Part shown: positions 54,528 through 63,539 of the stretch, piece by piece
Position numbering within the stretch: position 1 is the first letter of the stretch
Layout of the letters: every line of letters begins with the position of its first letter
Origin: Micromonospora echinofusca
Lineage (GTDB): Bacteria; Actinomycetota; Actinomycetes; Mycobacteriales; Micromonosporaceae
Assembly (NCBI RefSeq): GCF_017614955.1
Contig: NZ_WVUH01000001.1
Span: forward strand, 1-64,000
Length of the DNA stretch: 64,000 bases
Direction: 5' to 3'
Position numbers and translations under genes: made by a program
The notes under the pieces: model-generated
What the model saw: the letters and a program-made list of their open reading frames with translations, nothing else
Databases searched by the model: none
Told to the model about the DNA's origin: nothing

Positions 54528-55624
54528 CTGATCTGCTGTCCGCGCCGGGCCCTCCGGCACCCGGATGGTTCGTCGCCGACCTGCACCGCCGACGCAGCCT
54601 GATCGCTGCGCTGGCCGCCGGGTCGGAGCTCGCCGACCTGTGGCCAGCTGCGGACGCGTGGGCACTGTCCCCGACGGGACGGGTCCTGGCCGGGGGACCG
54701 CTACCGGACGGGGACGCGGTCGCACTGGCCCGGAAGTACCTGCGCGCGCCGGCGCTGCCATGCCGGGTTCGCCTGGGCGGCAGCACGTTCCATCTGGCCG
54801 GCACCGGTACGCCCCGCACCGTCGCCCCCTTCGTGGCGAGCCGGGACGACACCGATCCCGTGCTTGTGGACCTGGTGACCCTCGATCGAGCCCGGTTGGA
54901 CAGCGTCGCATCCCTGGAGCGTCGAACTGCCAGGAGCCTGGTGGACTCCATCGTCACCGGTACGGCCGACGTCGGCCCGGCGATGGTGGTCTGCGGACTC
55001 GACCCCGAGGCGGAACACGTCGTCCTGGTGTCGTCGGTCGACGCCGGAGTGCTCGCCGAGCTGGCCCCGGGGGCGGCCGTCGCGCAGGCGGACAGCGGAT
55101 CCCTGGCGATCGCCGCAGCAGGTGTGTGGACCGGGTTGCGCCGCCGGGCGCAGCTCGTCGCGGAAGGACTGCCGGGGACGCGGGTAGTGGTGGCGGTCAG
55201 CGAGCCGGCCGTCACCGCCAACCTGACCGCCGCCCATCTCGCCGCGCGGTACACCTACACGCACGCCCAGGCGCGCAGCGACCGGATCACCGTACTCGCC
55301 AGCACCGAGGTGAGTAGCCACGACCTGCTGCTGGCGGCAGTACCGGCGCGCGCCCGGCAGAGCTACGCCGCCCGACTGCTCGACCCGGTCCACGGCTACG
55401 ACGAGCAGCACGGCACCGACCTGCTGCACACCCTGAACACCTTCCTCGCCTGCGACGGCTCCTGGAACCGCACCGCCAAGCTGCTGCACCTACACGTCAA
55501 CACGCTGCGCTACCGCATCGGGCGAATCGCCGCGCTGACCGGGCGGGATCTGGACCGCTTCGCCGACCGGGTCGACCTCTACCTGGCCCTACGGTTGCTG
55601 CCCGGCCACGCCGTCCACCGATGA
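54524..55624 (+). CDS. PucR-family transcriptional regulator
   Basis: A 366-residue protein whose C-terminus has the PucR helix-turn-helix (NTFLACDGSWNRTAKLLHLH followed by VNTLRYRIGRI). Such proteins control purine breakdown and, in actinomycetes, many other pathways. The start overlaps the thioesterase stop (ATGA) after GGAGG, so it is expressed with the NRPS. It ends in a 36-bp overlap with the oppositely transcribed allantoinase gene. It may regulate the purine operon, the cluster, or link the two. The N-terminal sensor part is not recognised in detail. Confidence 0.88.
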   Translation: MTDLLSAPGPPAPGWFVADLHRRRSLIAALAAGSELADLWPAADAWALSPTGRVLAGGPLPDGDAVALARKYLRAPALPCRVRLGGSTFHLAGTGTPRTVAPFVASRDDTDPVLVDLVTLDRARLDSVASLERRTARSLVDSIVTGTADVGPAMVVCGLDPEAEHVVLVSSVDAGVLAELAPGAAVAQADSGSLAIAAAGVWTGLRRRAQLVAEGLPGTRVVVAVSEPAVTANLTAAHLAARYTYTHAQARSDRITVLASTEVSSHDLLLAAVPARARQSYAARLLDPVHGYDEQHGTDLLHTLNTFLACDGSWNRTAKLLHLHVNTLRYRIGRIAALTGRDLDRFADRVDLYLALRLLPGHAVHR

Positions 55625-56968
55625 TCCGTACCCGTCGGGCCGCGGTGCGGACAAAGCAGCCGACGCAGCCCGGGCGGTCACCAACTGTCCGGCCGGCCGG
55701 TCCCCGCCCACCGGCCGGCCGGCCAACCAGGTCTGCCGGACCACGCCCCGCAGACGCCGCCCGGCGTACGGGGTGACGGGGTGCCGGTGCAGCAGATCCC
55801 CGGAATCCACCGTGAACCAGGCGTCGGCGTCGAAGGCGACCAGATCGGCGCGGGCGGAGACCCGGATGGCGCCACGATCGTGCAGGCCGACGAGGGCCGA
55901 GGTGTTGGCGCTCTGCCAGCGGACCACGTCAGGGAGCTGAGCACCACGTCGGGCTGCCTCGGTCCACACCGCGGGCAGGCTGAGCTGCACCGAGGCGATC
56001 CCGCCCCACGCCTGGTCGAAGCCACCGGCCTTGAGCTCCGGAGGAGAGGGCGAATGATCGGAGACGATGCACGAGATCACCCCGGCGCGAAGCCCACCCC
56101 AGAGCGCGTCCTGATCCGCCCACGAACGGATCGGTGGGCAGCACTTGAACTCGGTGGCTCCGTCGGAGACGTCGTCGGCCGTCAGGGTCAGGTAGTGCGG
56201 GCAGGTCTCACCCGTGACCGCGAGCCCTTCGTGCTGCGCGGCGGCGATCGCCTCGACGCCGGCCCCAGCCGACACGTGCAGGATGTGCATCCGGGCACCG
56301 GTCCGTCGGGACACCTCGGTCACCGCCGCGATGGCCGACGCCTCCGCAACCGGAGGCCGCGACGCCAGAAAGTCCCCGTACCTGCCCGAGACCGGGTCAC
56401 GGAGCATGTCCGGGTCCTCGGCATGTACGAGGAACAGGGCACCCGGCACGGCCATCGCGGCGACCGTGAGTTCGTCGACGGTCACCGGCGGGAACTCCGG
56501 CACACCCGACTCGGTGAGGAATGCCTTGAAGCCGAAGACCCCCGCCGCCCGCAGCTCGGGCAGATCGGCAGCATTGCCCGGGACCACGCCGCCCCAGAAG
56601 CCGACATCGATGTGACAGACATCCCGTGCAGCGGCCTGCTTGGCGGCGAGCGCGGCAGCGTCGGTCGTCGGGGGAACACTGTTGAGGGGCATGTCCACGA
56701 CGGTCGTCACACCGCCCGCCGCCGCGGCCCGGGTGGCACTGGCGAAACCCTCCCAGTGCGTACGACCGGGCTCGTTGACATGGACATGCGTGTCGACCAT
56801 GCCGGGCAGCAACGCGGTATCGCCGAGGTCCAGGTCGGTCAGCGTGTCCAGCCGGGTGCCGTAGGGAACCACGACCGCGATCCGTCCGTCCTGTACCCCC
56901 ACCGCCGCAGCGGCCTCACCGTTGGGCAGGACCGCCCGACGCGACCGGATGACCAGGTCCAGGGTCAT
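55589..56968 (-). CDS. allB: Allantoinase
   Basis: A 459-residue cyclic amidohydrolase: metal motif DTHVHVNEPGRTHWEGF, the carbamylated-lysine segment GFKAFL, HAEDP, HILHVSA and SDHSPSPPELK. The RTHWEGF and KCCPPIR segments favour allantoinase over dihydroorotase or hydantoinase. It opens the allantoin ring to allantoate. Last gene of the purine operon; the ATG overlaps the upstream dehydrogenase stop (ATGA). No allantoate-degrading enzyme follows in the operon. Confidence 0.93.
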   Translation of the reverse strand: MTLDLVIRSRRAVLPNGEAAAAVGVQDGRIAVVVPYGTRLDTLTDLDLGDTALLPGMVDTHVHVNEPGRTHWEGFASATRAAAAGGVTTVVDMPLNSVPPTTDAAALAAKQAAARDVCHIDVGFWGGVVPGNAADLPELRAAGVFGFKAFLTESGVPEFPPVTVDELTVAAMAVPGALFLVHAEDPDMLRDPVSGRYGDFLASRPPVAEASAIAAVTEVSRRTGARMHILHVSAGAGVEAIAAAQHEGLAVTGETCPHYLTLTADDVSDGATEFKCCPPIRSWADQDALWGGLRAGVISCIVSDHSPSPPELKAGGFDQAWGGIASVQLSLPAVWTEAARRGAQLPDVVRWQSANTSALVGLHDRGAIRVSARADLVAFDADAWFTVDSGDLLHRHPVTPYAGRRLRGVVRQTWLAGRPVGGDRPAGQLVTARAASAALSAPRPDGYGSSVDGVAGQQP

Positions 56969-59163
56969 CGCCCGGCCCCCCACACGACGTCGTGGGGGCG
57001 GATCGGCACCCGGCTCAGCTCGACTCCGGTCGCCGCGCGGACCGCAGCCACCACGGCCGGCGCCGACGAGATGGCCGGCGGCTCGCCGACGCCGCGTAAC
57101 CCGTAGGGCGAGTGCGGATCGGCAAGCTCCAGCAGCTCCACCCGCATCTGCGGGACGTCCATGATGGTCGGGATGAGGTAGTCGGTGAACGACGGGTTGC
57201 GGATCCCGCCGTCGGTCACCTGGATCTCCTCCATCAGCGCCAGACCCAGGCCCTGAACGGTGCCGCCGTGGATCTGCCCGAGGATCGCCTGCGGATGTAC
57301 CGCCCGACCGACGTCCTGGGCGGTGACGATTTCCACCACCCGGACCGTACCCAGTTCCACGTCCACCTCGACGGTGGCGCGATGCGCGGCGAACGCGAAC
57401 TGGACATGCGCGTCGCCCTGACCGGTCTGCGGGTCGAGCCCCTTGGTGGGGCGGTGGTGCCACCGCACGGTCTCTTCGACCGCACCGGTACGCGCCAGCA
57501 GCCGGGGCAGTGCGGTCGGGTCGTAGGGCTCACCGGTGGTCGCCTCCACCTGACGGCGAACCGCCTGGCAGGCGGCCTGCACCGCGCCACCGGTCACATA
57601 GGTCTGCCGCGAGGCCGACGACGAACCGGCGCTACCGACCGCCGTGTCGGCCGGCGCCACCACCACATCCGGCACGCCCAGTTCGCTACGGGCGATCTGC
57701 CCCTGCACGGTGACCAGTCCCTGACCGACCTCGGCAGCGGCGGTGTGTACGGTCACCACCGGACGGCCGTCGCGCAGCTCCAGGCGAACCCGCGCGGTGG
57801 AGAAGTCGTCGAACCCCTCGGAGAAGCAGACGTTCTTGATGCCGACCCCGTACCCGACGCCGCGGACGACTCCCTCGCCGCGCGTGGTGTGCCCGCCGGA
57901 GGCGCCGAACGCGGTGGTACGGGGTGCGGCGGGCCGCTCGGCGACCATCCGCAGCAGCTCGGCGACGGGGGCGGGCCCCTCCACGACCTGTCCAGTCGGC
58001 ATGAGATCGCCGGTCGTCATCGCGTTGCGCCGCCGCAGCTCGACGGGGTCCAGCCCACACGCGTGCGCCAGCCTGTCCATCTGTGACTCGTACCCGAAGC
58101 ACGCCTGCACGGCACCGAAACCCCGCATCGCCCCGCACGGTGGGTTGTTGGTGTAGACGACGTAGGAGTCCATCCGTACGTTCGGCACCCGGTAAGGCCC
58201 CACACCCAACGTGGCCGCGTTCGCCGCGACGGCCATCGAGCTGGACGCATAGGCCCCGCCGTCGAGTACGATGCGTGCCCTGACGTAGACGAGGCGACCG
58301 TCACGGGTGGCGCCGTGCTCGTACCACAACCGGGCGGGGTGTCGGTGCACATGCCCCCGGAACGACTCCTCCCGGCGGTAGACCATCTTCACCGGTCTAC
58401 CGGTGCGCAGCGCCAGCAGGCAGGCGTGGATCTGCATCGAGATGTCCTCACGCCCGCCGAACGCGCCGCCGACCCCGGCCAGGGTGAGCCGTACCCGCTC
58501 CGGCTCAAGACCGAGGCAACTGGCAATCTGATCCCGGTCCACGTGCAGCCACTGCGTCGCCACATGCAGGTCGACGCCGCCATCGTCGGCCGGGTAGGCG
58601 ACACCGGACTCGGGCCCGAGGAAGGCTTGGTCCTGCATGCCGACCTCGTACTCGCCGGTGACCACGACCGGCGCCTCCACGTTCGGGTCGCCGCGCCGGA
58701 CGGGCACATGGCGCAGCAGGTTCGGCCGGCCCGCGTGGACCGCCTCGCCCTCGCCCCGGGCAGCCGCTTCAGCGTCCACGATCGGGGTGAGGGGGGCGTA
58801 CGTCACGAGCACGGCCTCGGCGGCGCGGCGAGCCAGGTCCGGGTCGTCGGCCGCCACGACGGCGACCGGTTCGCCCTCGTAGCGCACCTCCGTCGCCGCC
58901 AGCACCGGTTGGTCGCGCAGCTCCAGCCCATAGCAGGGCGCGCCCGGCACGTCCAGGTGGGTCAGCGCGGCCCGGACACCCTCCAGCGCCAATGCGCCGC
59001 TGACGTCGATGCCGACGATGCGGGCCCGGGGATGCGGGCTGCGCACCGTGGCGCCCCAGAGCATCCCGGGCATGCTCAGGTCGGATGAGAACGCGAAGGT
59101 CCCGGTCACCTTGGCCCAGCCGTCTGGCCGGCGTGGGCTGCTGCCCATGCTGCCGCTCGTCAC
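56965..59163 (-). CDS. Xanthine dehydrogenase-type molybdopterin subunit
   Basis: A 732-residue molybdenum-binding subunit with the usual order of aldehyde oxidase/xanthine dehydrogenase segments: KVTGTFAFSSDL, YEGEPVAVVAADD, GGAFGGREDISMQ, RGFGAVQACFGYESQ, a VGYGVGIKNVCFSEG region, EVGQGLVTV with the catalytic-type Gln/Gly loop, and YGLRGVGEPP near the end. It hydroxylates a purine, probably hypoxanthine or xanthine. GTG start overlapping the deaminase stop. The cofactor-containing partners are encoded at 60494-61815, separated by the deaminase gene. Confidence 0.9.
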   Translation of the reverse strand: MTSGSMGSSPRRPDGWAKVTGTFAFSSDLSMPGMLWGATVRSPHPRARIVGIDVSGALALEGVRAALTHLDVPGAPCYGLELRDQPVLAATEVRYEGEPVAVVAADDPDLARRAAEAVLVTYAPLTPIVDAEAAARGEGEAVHAGRPNLLRHVPVRRGDPNVEAPVVVTGEYEVGMQDQAFLGPESGVAYPADDGGVDLHVATQWLHVDRDQIASCLGLEPERVRLTLAGVGGAFGGREDISMQIHACLLALRTGRPVKMVYRREESFRGHVHRHPARLWYEHGATRDGRLVYVRARIVLDGGAYASSSMAVAANAATLGVGPYRVPNVRMDSYVVYTNNPPCGAMRGFGAVQACFGYESQMDRLAHACGLDPVELRRRNAMTTGDLMPTGQVVEGPAPVAELLRMVAERPAAPRTTAFGASGGHTTRGEGVVRGVGYGVGIKNVCFSEGFDDFSTARVRLELRDGRPVVTVHTAAAEVGQGLVTVQGQIARSELGVPDVVVAPADTAVGSAGSSSASRQTYVTGGAVQAACQAVRRQVEATTGEPYDPTALPRLLARTGAVEETVRWHHRPTKGLDPQTGQGDAHVQFAFAAHRATVEVDVELGTVRVVEIVTAQDVGRAVHPQAILGQIHGGTVQGLGLALMEEIQVTDGGIRNPSFTDYLIPTIMDVPQMRVELLELADPHSPYGLRGVGEPPAISSAPAVVAAVRAATGVELSRVPIRPHDVVWGAGR

Positions 59164-60497
59164 GCCAGCCTCCGGCTCGTCCGGAGCAGACCGGCGACCA
59201 GTTCGTCGACGTCCGCGGTGGCGAGCAGGCCGTGCTCGACCACCGGCCGACCCGCGACGAGCAGCAGGCGCACCGGGGCCGACGGCCCCAGCACCAGGGC
59301 CGCCACCGGGTCGGTGATCCCGGCGTGCCCGAGACCGGTCAGGTCCCAGAAGGTCACGTCGGCGAGCTTGTCCGGCTCCAGTGAGCCGATCTCCGCCGCA
59401 CGGCCGAGGCACCGCGCACCGCCGATGGTCGCCAGCGCCAGCACGTCGTCGACGTTCAACGCCTGAGGGCCGCCGACGGCCCGCGCCATGAGCAGCGCCT
59501 GGCGCAGCTCTGCGCCAAGTCGTCCGGCCTCCTGTGACGCCGGTCCGTCCACGCCCAGCCCCACCGGGACGCCGGCCCGCAGCAACTCTGCCACCGGGGC
59601 GACGCCCGCGCCGAGGCGCGCGTTCGAACTGGGACAGTGCGCGACGGCGGTGCCGGTCAGCGCCACCCGTGCGATGGCGGTGGGCGGCAGATGGGTGGCG
59701 TGTGCCAGCCAGACGTCATCGCCGAGCCAGCCCAGCTTCTCGGCGTACGCCACGGGGTCACAGCCGAAGCGTTCGAAGCAGTACCGTTCCTCCTCAAGCG
59801 TCTCGGCGAGGTGGGTGTGCAGGCGAACGCCCCGGTCCCGGGCGAGCGCCGCGCTCTCGCGCATCAGCTCCTCGGAGACCGAGAACGGCGAGCAGGGCGC
59901 GACGGCGACGCGGAGCATCGAATCCGGCGTGCCGTCGTGGAAGGTGTCGATTGCCTCGGCGGTGGCCGCGAGCGCGCGGTCGGTGGATTCGACGACCGCG
60001 TCCGGTGGGAGGCCGCCCCTCGACGCGCCGAGGTCCATCGAGCCACGGCACGGGTGGAACCGTAGCCCGATCTCGCCGGCCGCCCGTACCTGCTCGGCGA
60101 ACAGGTCACCCGCGCCGGCCGGGTGCACGTACAGATGGTCGGTGCTGGTGGTGCAGCCGGACAGGGCCAGCCAGGCGAGGCCGGCGCGGGTTGTCGCCCG
60201 CACCACGGCCGCGTCCAACCGCGCCCAGCGCGGATAGAGCGCGGTCAGCCAGCCGAACAGGTTGTCGTCCTGTGCCAGTCCGCGCGTCGCCCACTGGTAC
60301 AGGTGGTGATGGGTGTTCACCAGGCCGGGCGTGGCCAGGCAGCCCGGGAGGCTGACGACGCGGTCAGCGTTGCCCGGGTAACGCCCCGGACCGACCGCGA
60401 CGACGCGCCCCTCGTCGACGACGACGTGGCCGTCCGCGTACCGGCTGTGGTTCGGGTCGACCGTGGCGACCGCGCAATCCTGGTAGGTCGTCCTCAT
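59160..60497 (-). CDS. 8-oxoguanine deaminase-like amidohydrolase
   Basis: A 445-residue amidohydrolase with metal ligands in LVNTHHHLYQWAT, HTHLAETLEEE, AHATHLP and GLGVDGPASQ. The NTHHHLYQ motif and NLFGWLTALYPRW segment are characteristic of 8-oxoguanine deaminases related to guanine deaminase and TrzN/AtzA proteins. In this operon it would turn 8-oxoguanine, or possibly guanine, into an oxopurine that enters the uric acid path. Its ATG overlaps the iron-sulfur subunit stop. Confidence 0.88.
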   Translation of the reverse strand: MRTTYQDCAVATVDPNHSRYADGHVVVDEGRVVAVGPGRYPGNADRVVSLPGCLATPGLVNTHHHLYQWATRGLAQDDNLFGWLTALYPRWARLDAAVVRATTRAGLAWLALSGCTTSTDHLYVHPAGAGDLFAEQVRAAGEIGLRFHPCRGSMDLGASRGGLPPDAVVESTDRALAATAEAIDTFHDGTPDSMLRVAVAPCSPFSVSEELMRESAALARDRGVRLHTHLAETLEEERYCFERFGCDPVAYAEKLGWLGDDVWLAHATHLPPTAIARVALTGTAVAHCPSSNARLGAGVAPVAELLRAGVPVGLGVDGPASQEAGRLGAELRQALLMARAVGGPQALNVDDVLALATIGGARCLGRAAEIGSLEPDKLADVTFWDLTGLGHAGITDPVAALVLGPSAPVRLLLVAGRPVVEHGLLATADVDELVAGLLRTSRRLA

Positions 60498-60958
60498 CGG
60501 GAACCGCCCTCGGCCACCATCCGAACCGCCTCGATGATCTTCTCGTAGCCGGTGCAGCGGCACAGGTTGCCCGACAGCGCCTCGCGGATCTGCCGGTCGT
60601 CCGGCTGCGGACACCGGGCCAGCAGGGCGTGCGCGCTGACCAGCAGCCCGGGGGTGCAGAAGCCGCACTGCACGGCGCCGCACGTCAGGAACGCCTCCTG
60701 GAGGGAGGACGACCGCCCCCCGCCGATGCCCTCGACCGTGACGACCTCCCGGCCCTCGGCCTGGCCGGCGGCCACCAGACACGCACACACTGTCTCGCCG
60801 TCCAGGTACACCGTGCACGAACCACACTCGCCCTGCTCGCAGGCGTTCTTCGCGCCCGGCAGGTGCAGATGCTCGCGCAGCAGGTCGAGCAGGCTCTCCG
60901 TCGGGCGAACCCCCTCAGCGGAGTGGACGCGGCCGTTGACGGTGGCGGTCACCCGCAT
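60494..60958 (-). CDS. Xanthine dehydrogenase-type [2Fe-2S] subunit
   Basis: A 154-residue iron-sulfur subunit with the two cluster-binding regions: plant-ferredoxin type CEQGECGSCTVYLDG with a later Cys, and CGAVQCGFCTPG with CRCTGY. It relays electrons from the molybdenum centre to FAD. Start is the ATG at 60958 (MRVTATVNG), overlapping the FAD subunit gene by 10 bp. Length is typical. Confidence 0.95.
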   Translation of the reverse strand: MRVTATVNGRVHSAEGVRPTESLLDLLREHLHLPGAKNACEQGECGSCTVYLDGETVCACLVAAGQAEGREVVTVEGIGGGRSSSLQEAFLTCGAVQCGFCTPGLLVSAHALLARCPQPDDRQIREALSGNLCRCTGYEKIIEAVRMVAEGGSR

Positions 60959-61815
60959 GGCACCGCTCCGCGTAGATCGTCCCACGCCCAGATCAACGCC
61001 CTGCGGGCGATCACGGCCAGCGCGTGCCGGCGGTACTGCGCGGTGCCACGCACGTCGTCGATGGGGTCGGCGGCCTTCGCCACCAGGTCGCCGAAGTACC
61101 CGGCGACTGCCGGGTCGAGGTGGCCCAAGCTGTCCCAGGGCAACACCTCGGCGGCGAAGTCCTGGGCCTCGACCGCCGCGCGGGGCGTTGGCGCGGCCGC
61201 GCCGATGCCGGTGCCGACCGAACGTCGGTCGGGAAACAGGGCAACGGCGAAGGAGCAGACCGCGATGATCATCGCGGCGCGGACACCGACCTTACTGAAG
61301 TGCTGTGGTCCGGTCGCTGCCGGGAACAGAACGGCGGCGATCAGCTCGTCCGGGGCCAGCTGCGTACGTTTCGGCCCGGTGACGAAGTCGGCGAGGGCGA
61401 CCGTGCGTGCCCCGCCCACCGAGTGCAGCTCGACGGCGGCACCACAGGCCAGCAACGTTGGCAGCGTGTCGCCGGCCGGGCTGGCGGTGGCGATGTTGCC
61501 ACCCAGTGTCGCCCGGTTGCGGATCTGTGGCGAACCGACCGTCGATGCGGCCTGCGCCAGGGCCGGGGCTGACTCGGCGAGCTGCGCCACGATTGCCGTG
61601 TGGGTGATCCCGGCGCCGGCCCGTACGGTGCCGCCGTCCGTGTCCCAGCCGGACACCTCGGCGATACGGGACAGGTCGAGCAGGCGGTCAGGTCGACGGC
61701 GACCGGAGTTCAACTCCACCATGGCGTCGGTGCCACCTGCGATCGGAACGGCCTGTGGATGTTCGGCCCGGACGGCCAGCGCATCGGCCCACCGGGTGGG
61801 GGAGTGGAAGGTCAC
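60949..61815 (-). CDS. Xanthine dehydrogenase-type FAD-binding subunit
   Basis: A 288-residue flavin subunit: PIAGGTDAMVELNSG (FAD pyrophosphate loop), STVGSPQIRNRATLGGNIA and SPAGDTLPTLLA are the family signatures. It passes electrons from the iron-sulfur clusters to NAD or another acceptor. GTG start overlapping the uricase stop. Together with the 2Fe-2S and molybdenum subunits it forms a three-subunit dehydrogenase. Confidence 0.93.
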   Translation of the reverse strand: MTFHSPTRWADALAVRAEHPQAVPIAGGTDAMVELNSGRRRPDRLLDLSRIAEVSGWDTDGGTVRAGAGITHTAIVAQLAESAPALAQAASTVGSPQIRNRATLGGNIATASPAGDTLPTLLACGAAVELHSVGGARTVALADFVTGPKRTQLAPDELIAAVLFPAATGPQHFSKVGVRAAMIIAVCSFAVALFPDRRSVGTGIGAAAPTPRAAVEAQDFAAEVLPWDSLGHLDPAVAGYFGDLVAKAADPIDDVRGTAQYRRHALAVIARRALIWAWDDLRGAVPCG

Positions 61816-62630
61816 CGGCTCACCGTGCCCTCGATGAGACCGTACGGGCGGTCGGCCGCGTAGTAGACCACGTCGGGGTTGTCCATTCCGAACGGGGTCA
61901 GATCCACCAGGAAGTGGTGCTTGTTCGGCAGGCTGAGGTGGATCTCCGTCAGCTCCGGGCAGGCATCCAGTGCCGCCTCGCCCATGGCGTACAGGGTCTG
62001 CTGGAGCGAGCGGGAGTACGTGCCGGCGAACGCCTGCACCAGGGCCTGGTGGGCGAGGTCGAAGACCTTGTCCCAGTCGACGCCCTCGATCCGGCCGAAG
62101 CGCCAGCGCGCGTCGACGGAGGTGGCCAACACCCGATCGGCGGCCGGCGGGAGGGTGGTGAAACGGTCGCGGGCGAAGCCCTGGAACTCCGAATCGGTCG
62201 ACTTCAACAGCGTCAACCCCGTCAGCCCACCGGTCACCTCGGCCTGCGGTCCGTCGACCCGGACGGTCGCGATCCGGGTCAGCTCCCCGCCACGGCGAAA
62301 GGATATGTCGTCCACGGGGTGCCACATCGTCTGCTCGATGGCGACGGTTGCGCGATGAATCGAATGCTGGGTGTCCACGAAATGGCGGGCGAGTTCCAAC
62401 CCGAACGCCTCGATGGAGTCGATGCCCCTGCGGGCGAAACCGTAGACCGTGTTCTTCTGCGAGTCCGTGGGCAGTACACCGGTGTTGTCACCGTCGAGGT
62501 GCACCTTGTCCAGACTGCCGGCCAGACTGGTGCTGACCGTCAGGTCCTGGATCCGATGCGCCCGTGCCCGTCGGTCGATCCGAACGAGGCGGCACTCGGA
62601 CTTGCCGTAACTGTTGGCTCCGATTCTCAT
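61812..62630 (-). CDS. Urate oxidase (uricase)
   Basis: A 272-residue cofactor-free uricase with GANSYGKSECRLVRI (catalytic Lys), GVLPTDSQKNTVY (catalytic Thr), LLKSTDSEFQGF and LPNKHHFLVDLTPFGM. It oxidises urate to 5-hydroxyisourate, the substrate of the HIU hydrolase encoded just upstream. ATG overlaps the HIU hydrolase stop. Slightly shorter than most bacterial uricases but with all key motifs. Confidence 0.95.
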   Translation of the reverse strand: MRIGANSYGKSECRLVRIDRRARAHRIQDLTVSTSLAGSLDKVHLDGDNTGVLPTDSQKNTVYGFARRGIDSIEAFGLELARHFVDTQHSIHRATVAIEQTMWHPVDDISFRRGGELTRIATVRVDGPQAEVTGGLTGLTLLKSTDSEFQGFARDRFTTLPPAADRVLATSVDARWRFGRIEGVDWDKVFDLAHQALVQAFAGTYSRSLQQTLYAMGEAALDACPELTEIHLSLPNKHHFLVDLTPFGMDNPDVVYYAADRPYGLIEGTVSR

Positions 62631-62947
62631 CAGCACCCCCGGTAGGTCGTGTAGCCGAACTCGCTGATCAGCAGCGGGATGTGCGTCCGCCGGTCGGCGC
62701 CGGTGACGTCGAACTCCACGGCGACGCAGGGGAAGAACGTGCCGGCGCCCCGGTGGGCGCTGATGTCGAACGTCAACCGGTGCCGGCCGGCGTACCAGTC
62801 GACGAGGTGCTCCCAACGACCGTCGGAGTCGGTGACGCCCGCGGCGAGAGCCGTCCAACCGCGCCCGTCCAGACGATGCAGGCTCACCGGAAGCCCGGCG
62901 ACCGGCTCACCCACGGAGGTGTCCAGGACATGCGTGGACAGGTTCAT
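62630..62947 (-). CDS. 5-hydroxyisourate hydrolase
   Basis: A 105-residue transthyretin-fold enzyme with the catalytic set: His in LSTHVLDTSVGEP, Arg in TDSDGRW and the C-terminal tail YTTYRGC (usual YRGS has Cys here). It hydrolyses 5-hydroxyisourate to OHCU, the next enzyme's substrate. ATGA junctions on both sides. A degenerate relative is encoded at 39288-39650. Confidence 0.94.
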   Translation of the reverse strand: MNLSTHVLDTSVGEPVAGLPVSLHRLDGRGWTALAAGVTDSDGRWEHLVDWYAGRHRLTFDISAHRGAGTFFPCVAVEFDVTGADRRTHIPLLISEFGYTTYRGC

Positions 62948-63405
62948 GACGCGCCCAGCCGGGACAGCCGCAAACGGGTGATCGCCGCCAGTTCGGTGCG
63001 GACCACCGCCCGCTCGGTGTCGACGTCGTTGCCGAGGCGCCGATGGGCGGCCGCGATGATCTGGTCCGCCGTCATACCGTCCGCGCAGACCAGGAAGACG
63101 TGCCCGAACCGGCCCTCGTACGCCCGGTTCGCAGCGGCGAGCCGCTCGGCGACGGTCAGGTCGGAGCGGGACACACCCGCCTGCTCCCGCCGGGACCAGG
63201 CGGCCTCCCGGGACGTGCCGTCGAGCCGGTCGCCGATACGCGGATGGGTGCTCAACGCCTGCTCGACCTCGACCCAGCTCAGGTCGGCGAAAGCGGCGTC
63301 GACGGCGGCGAGCAGCGCCTCCTGATCCCGGTACGGCGAGCCGTCGGCCACCATGCGCGCCCAGCGGGGTGCTGCGCAACAGGCCAGAAGCTCCTCCATC
63401 TGCAT
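62944..63405 (-). CDS. uraD: OHCU decarboxylase
   Basis: A 153-residue helical protein with the signature STHPRIGDRL (catalytic His), a following REQAG Glu region and GHVFLVCADG, as in 2-oxo-4-hydroxy-4-carboxy-5-ureidoimidazoline decarboxylases. It makes S-allantoin for the allantoinase at the end of the operon. Length is normal. Confidence 0.94.
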   Translation of the reverse strand: MQMEELLACCAAPRWARMVADGSPYRDQEALLAAVDAAFADLSWVEVEQALSTHPRIGDRLDGTSREAAWSRREQAGVSRSDLTVAERLAAANRAYEGRFGHVFLVCADGMTADQIIAAAHRRLGNDVDTERAVVRTELAAITRLRLSRLGAS

Positions 63406-63539
63406 GACCGTCAGTCAACCGGCGGATCGGGGCGGCCGGAACGGTGCAATCGTCAGAGCCGAGAGGGCGTCGTCCGGCTGTCCCCTGGATGATCTGCCAA
63501 GTGCAGGCGTCGCTACGGACGGTCGGCGGTGCCCGCGGG

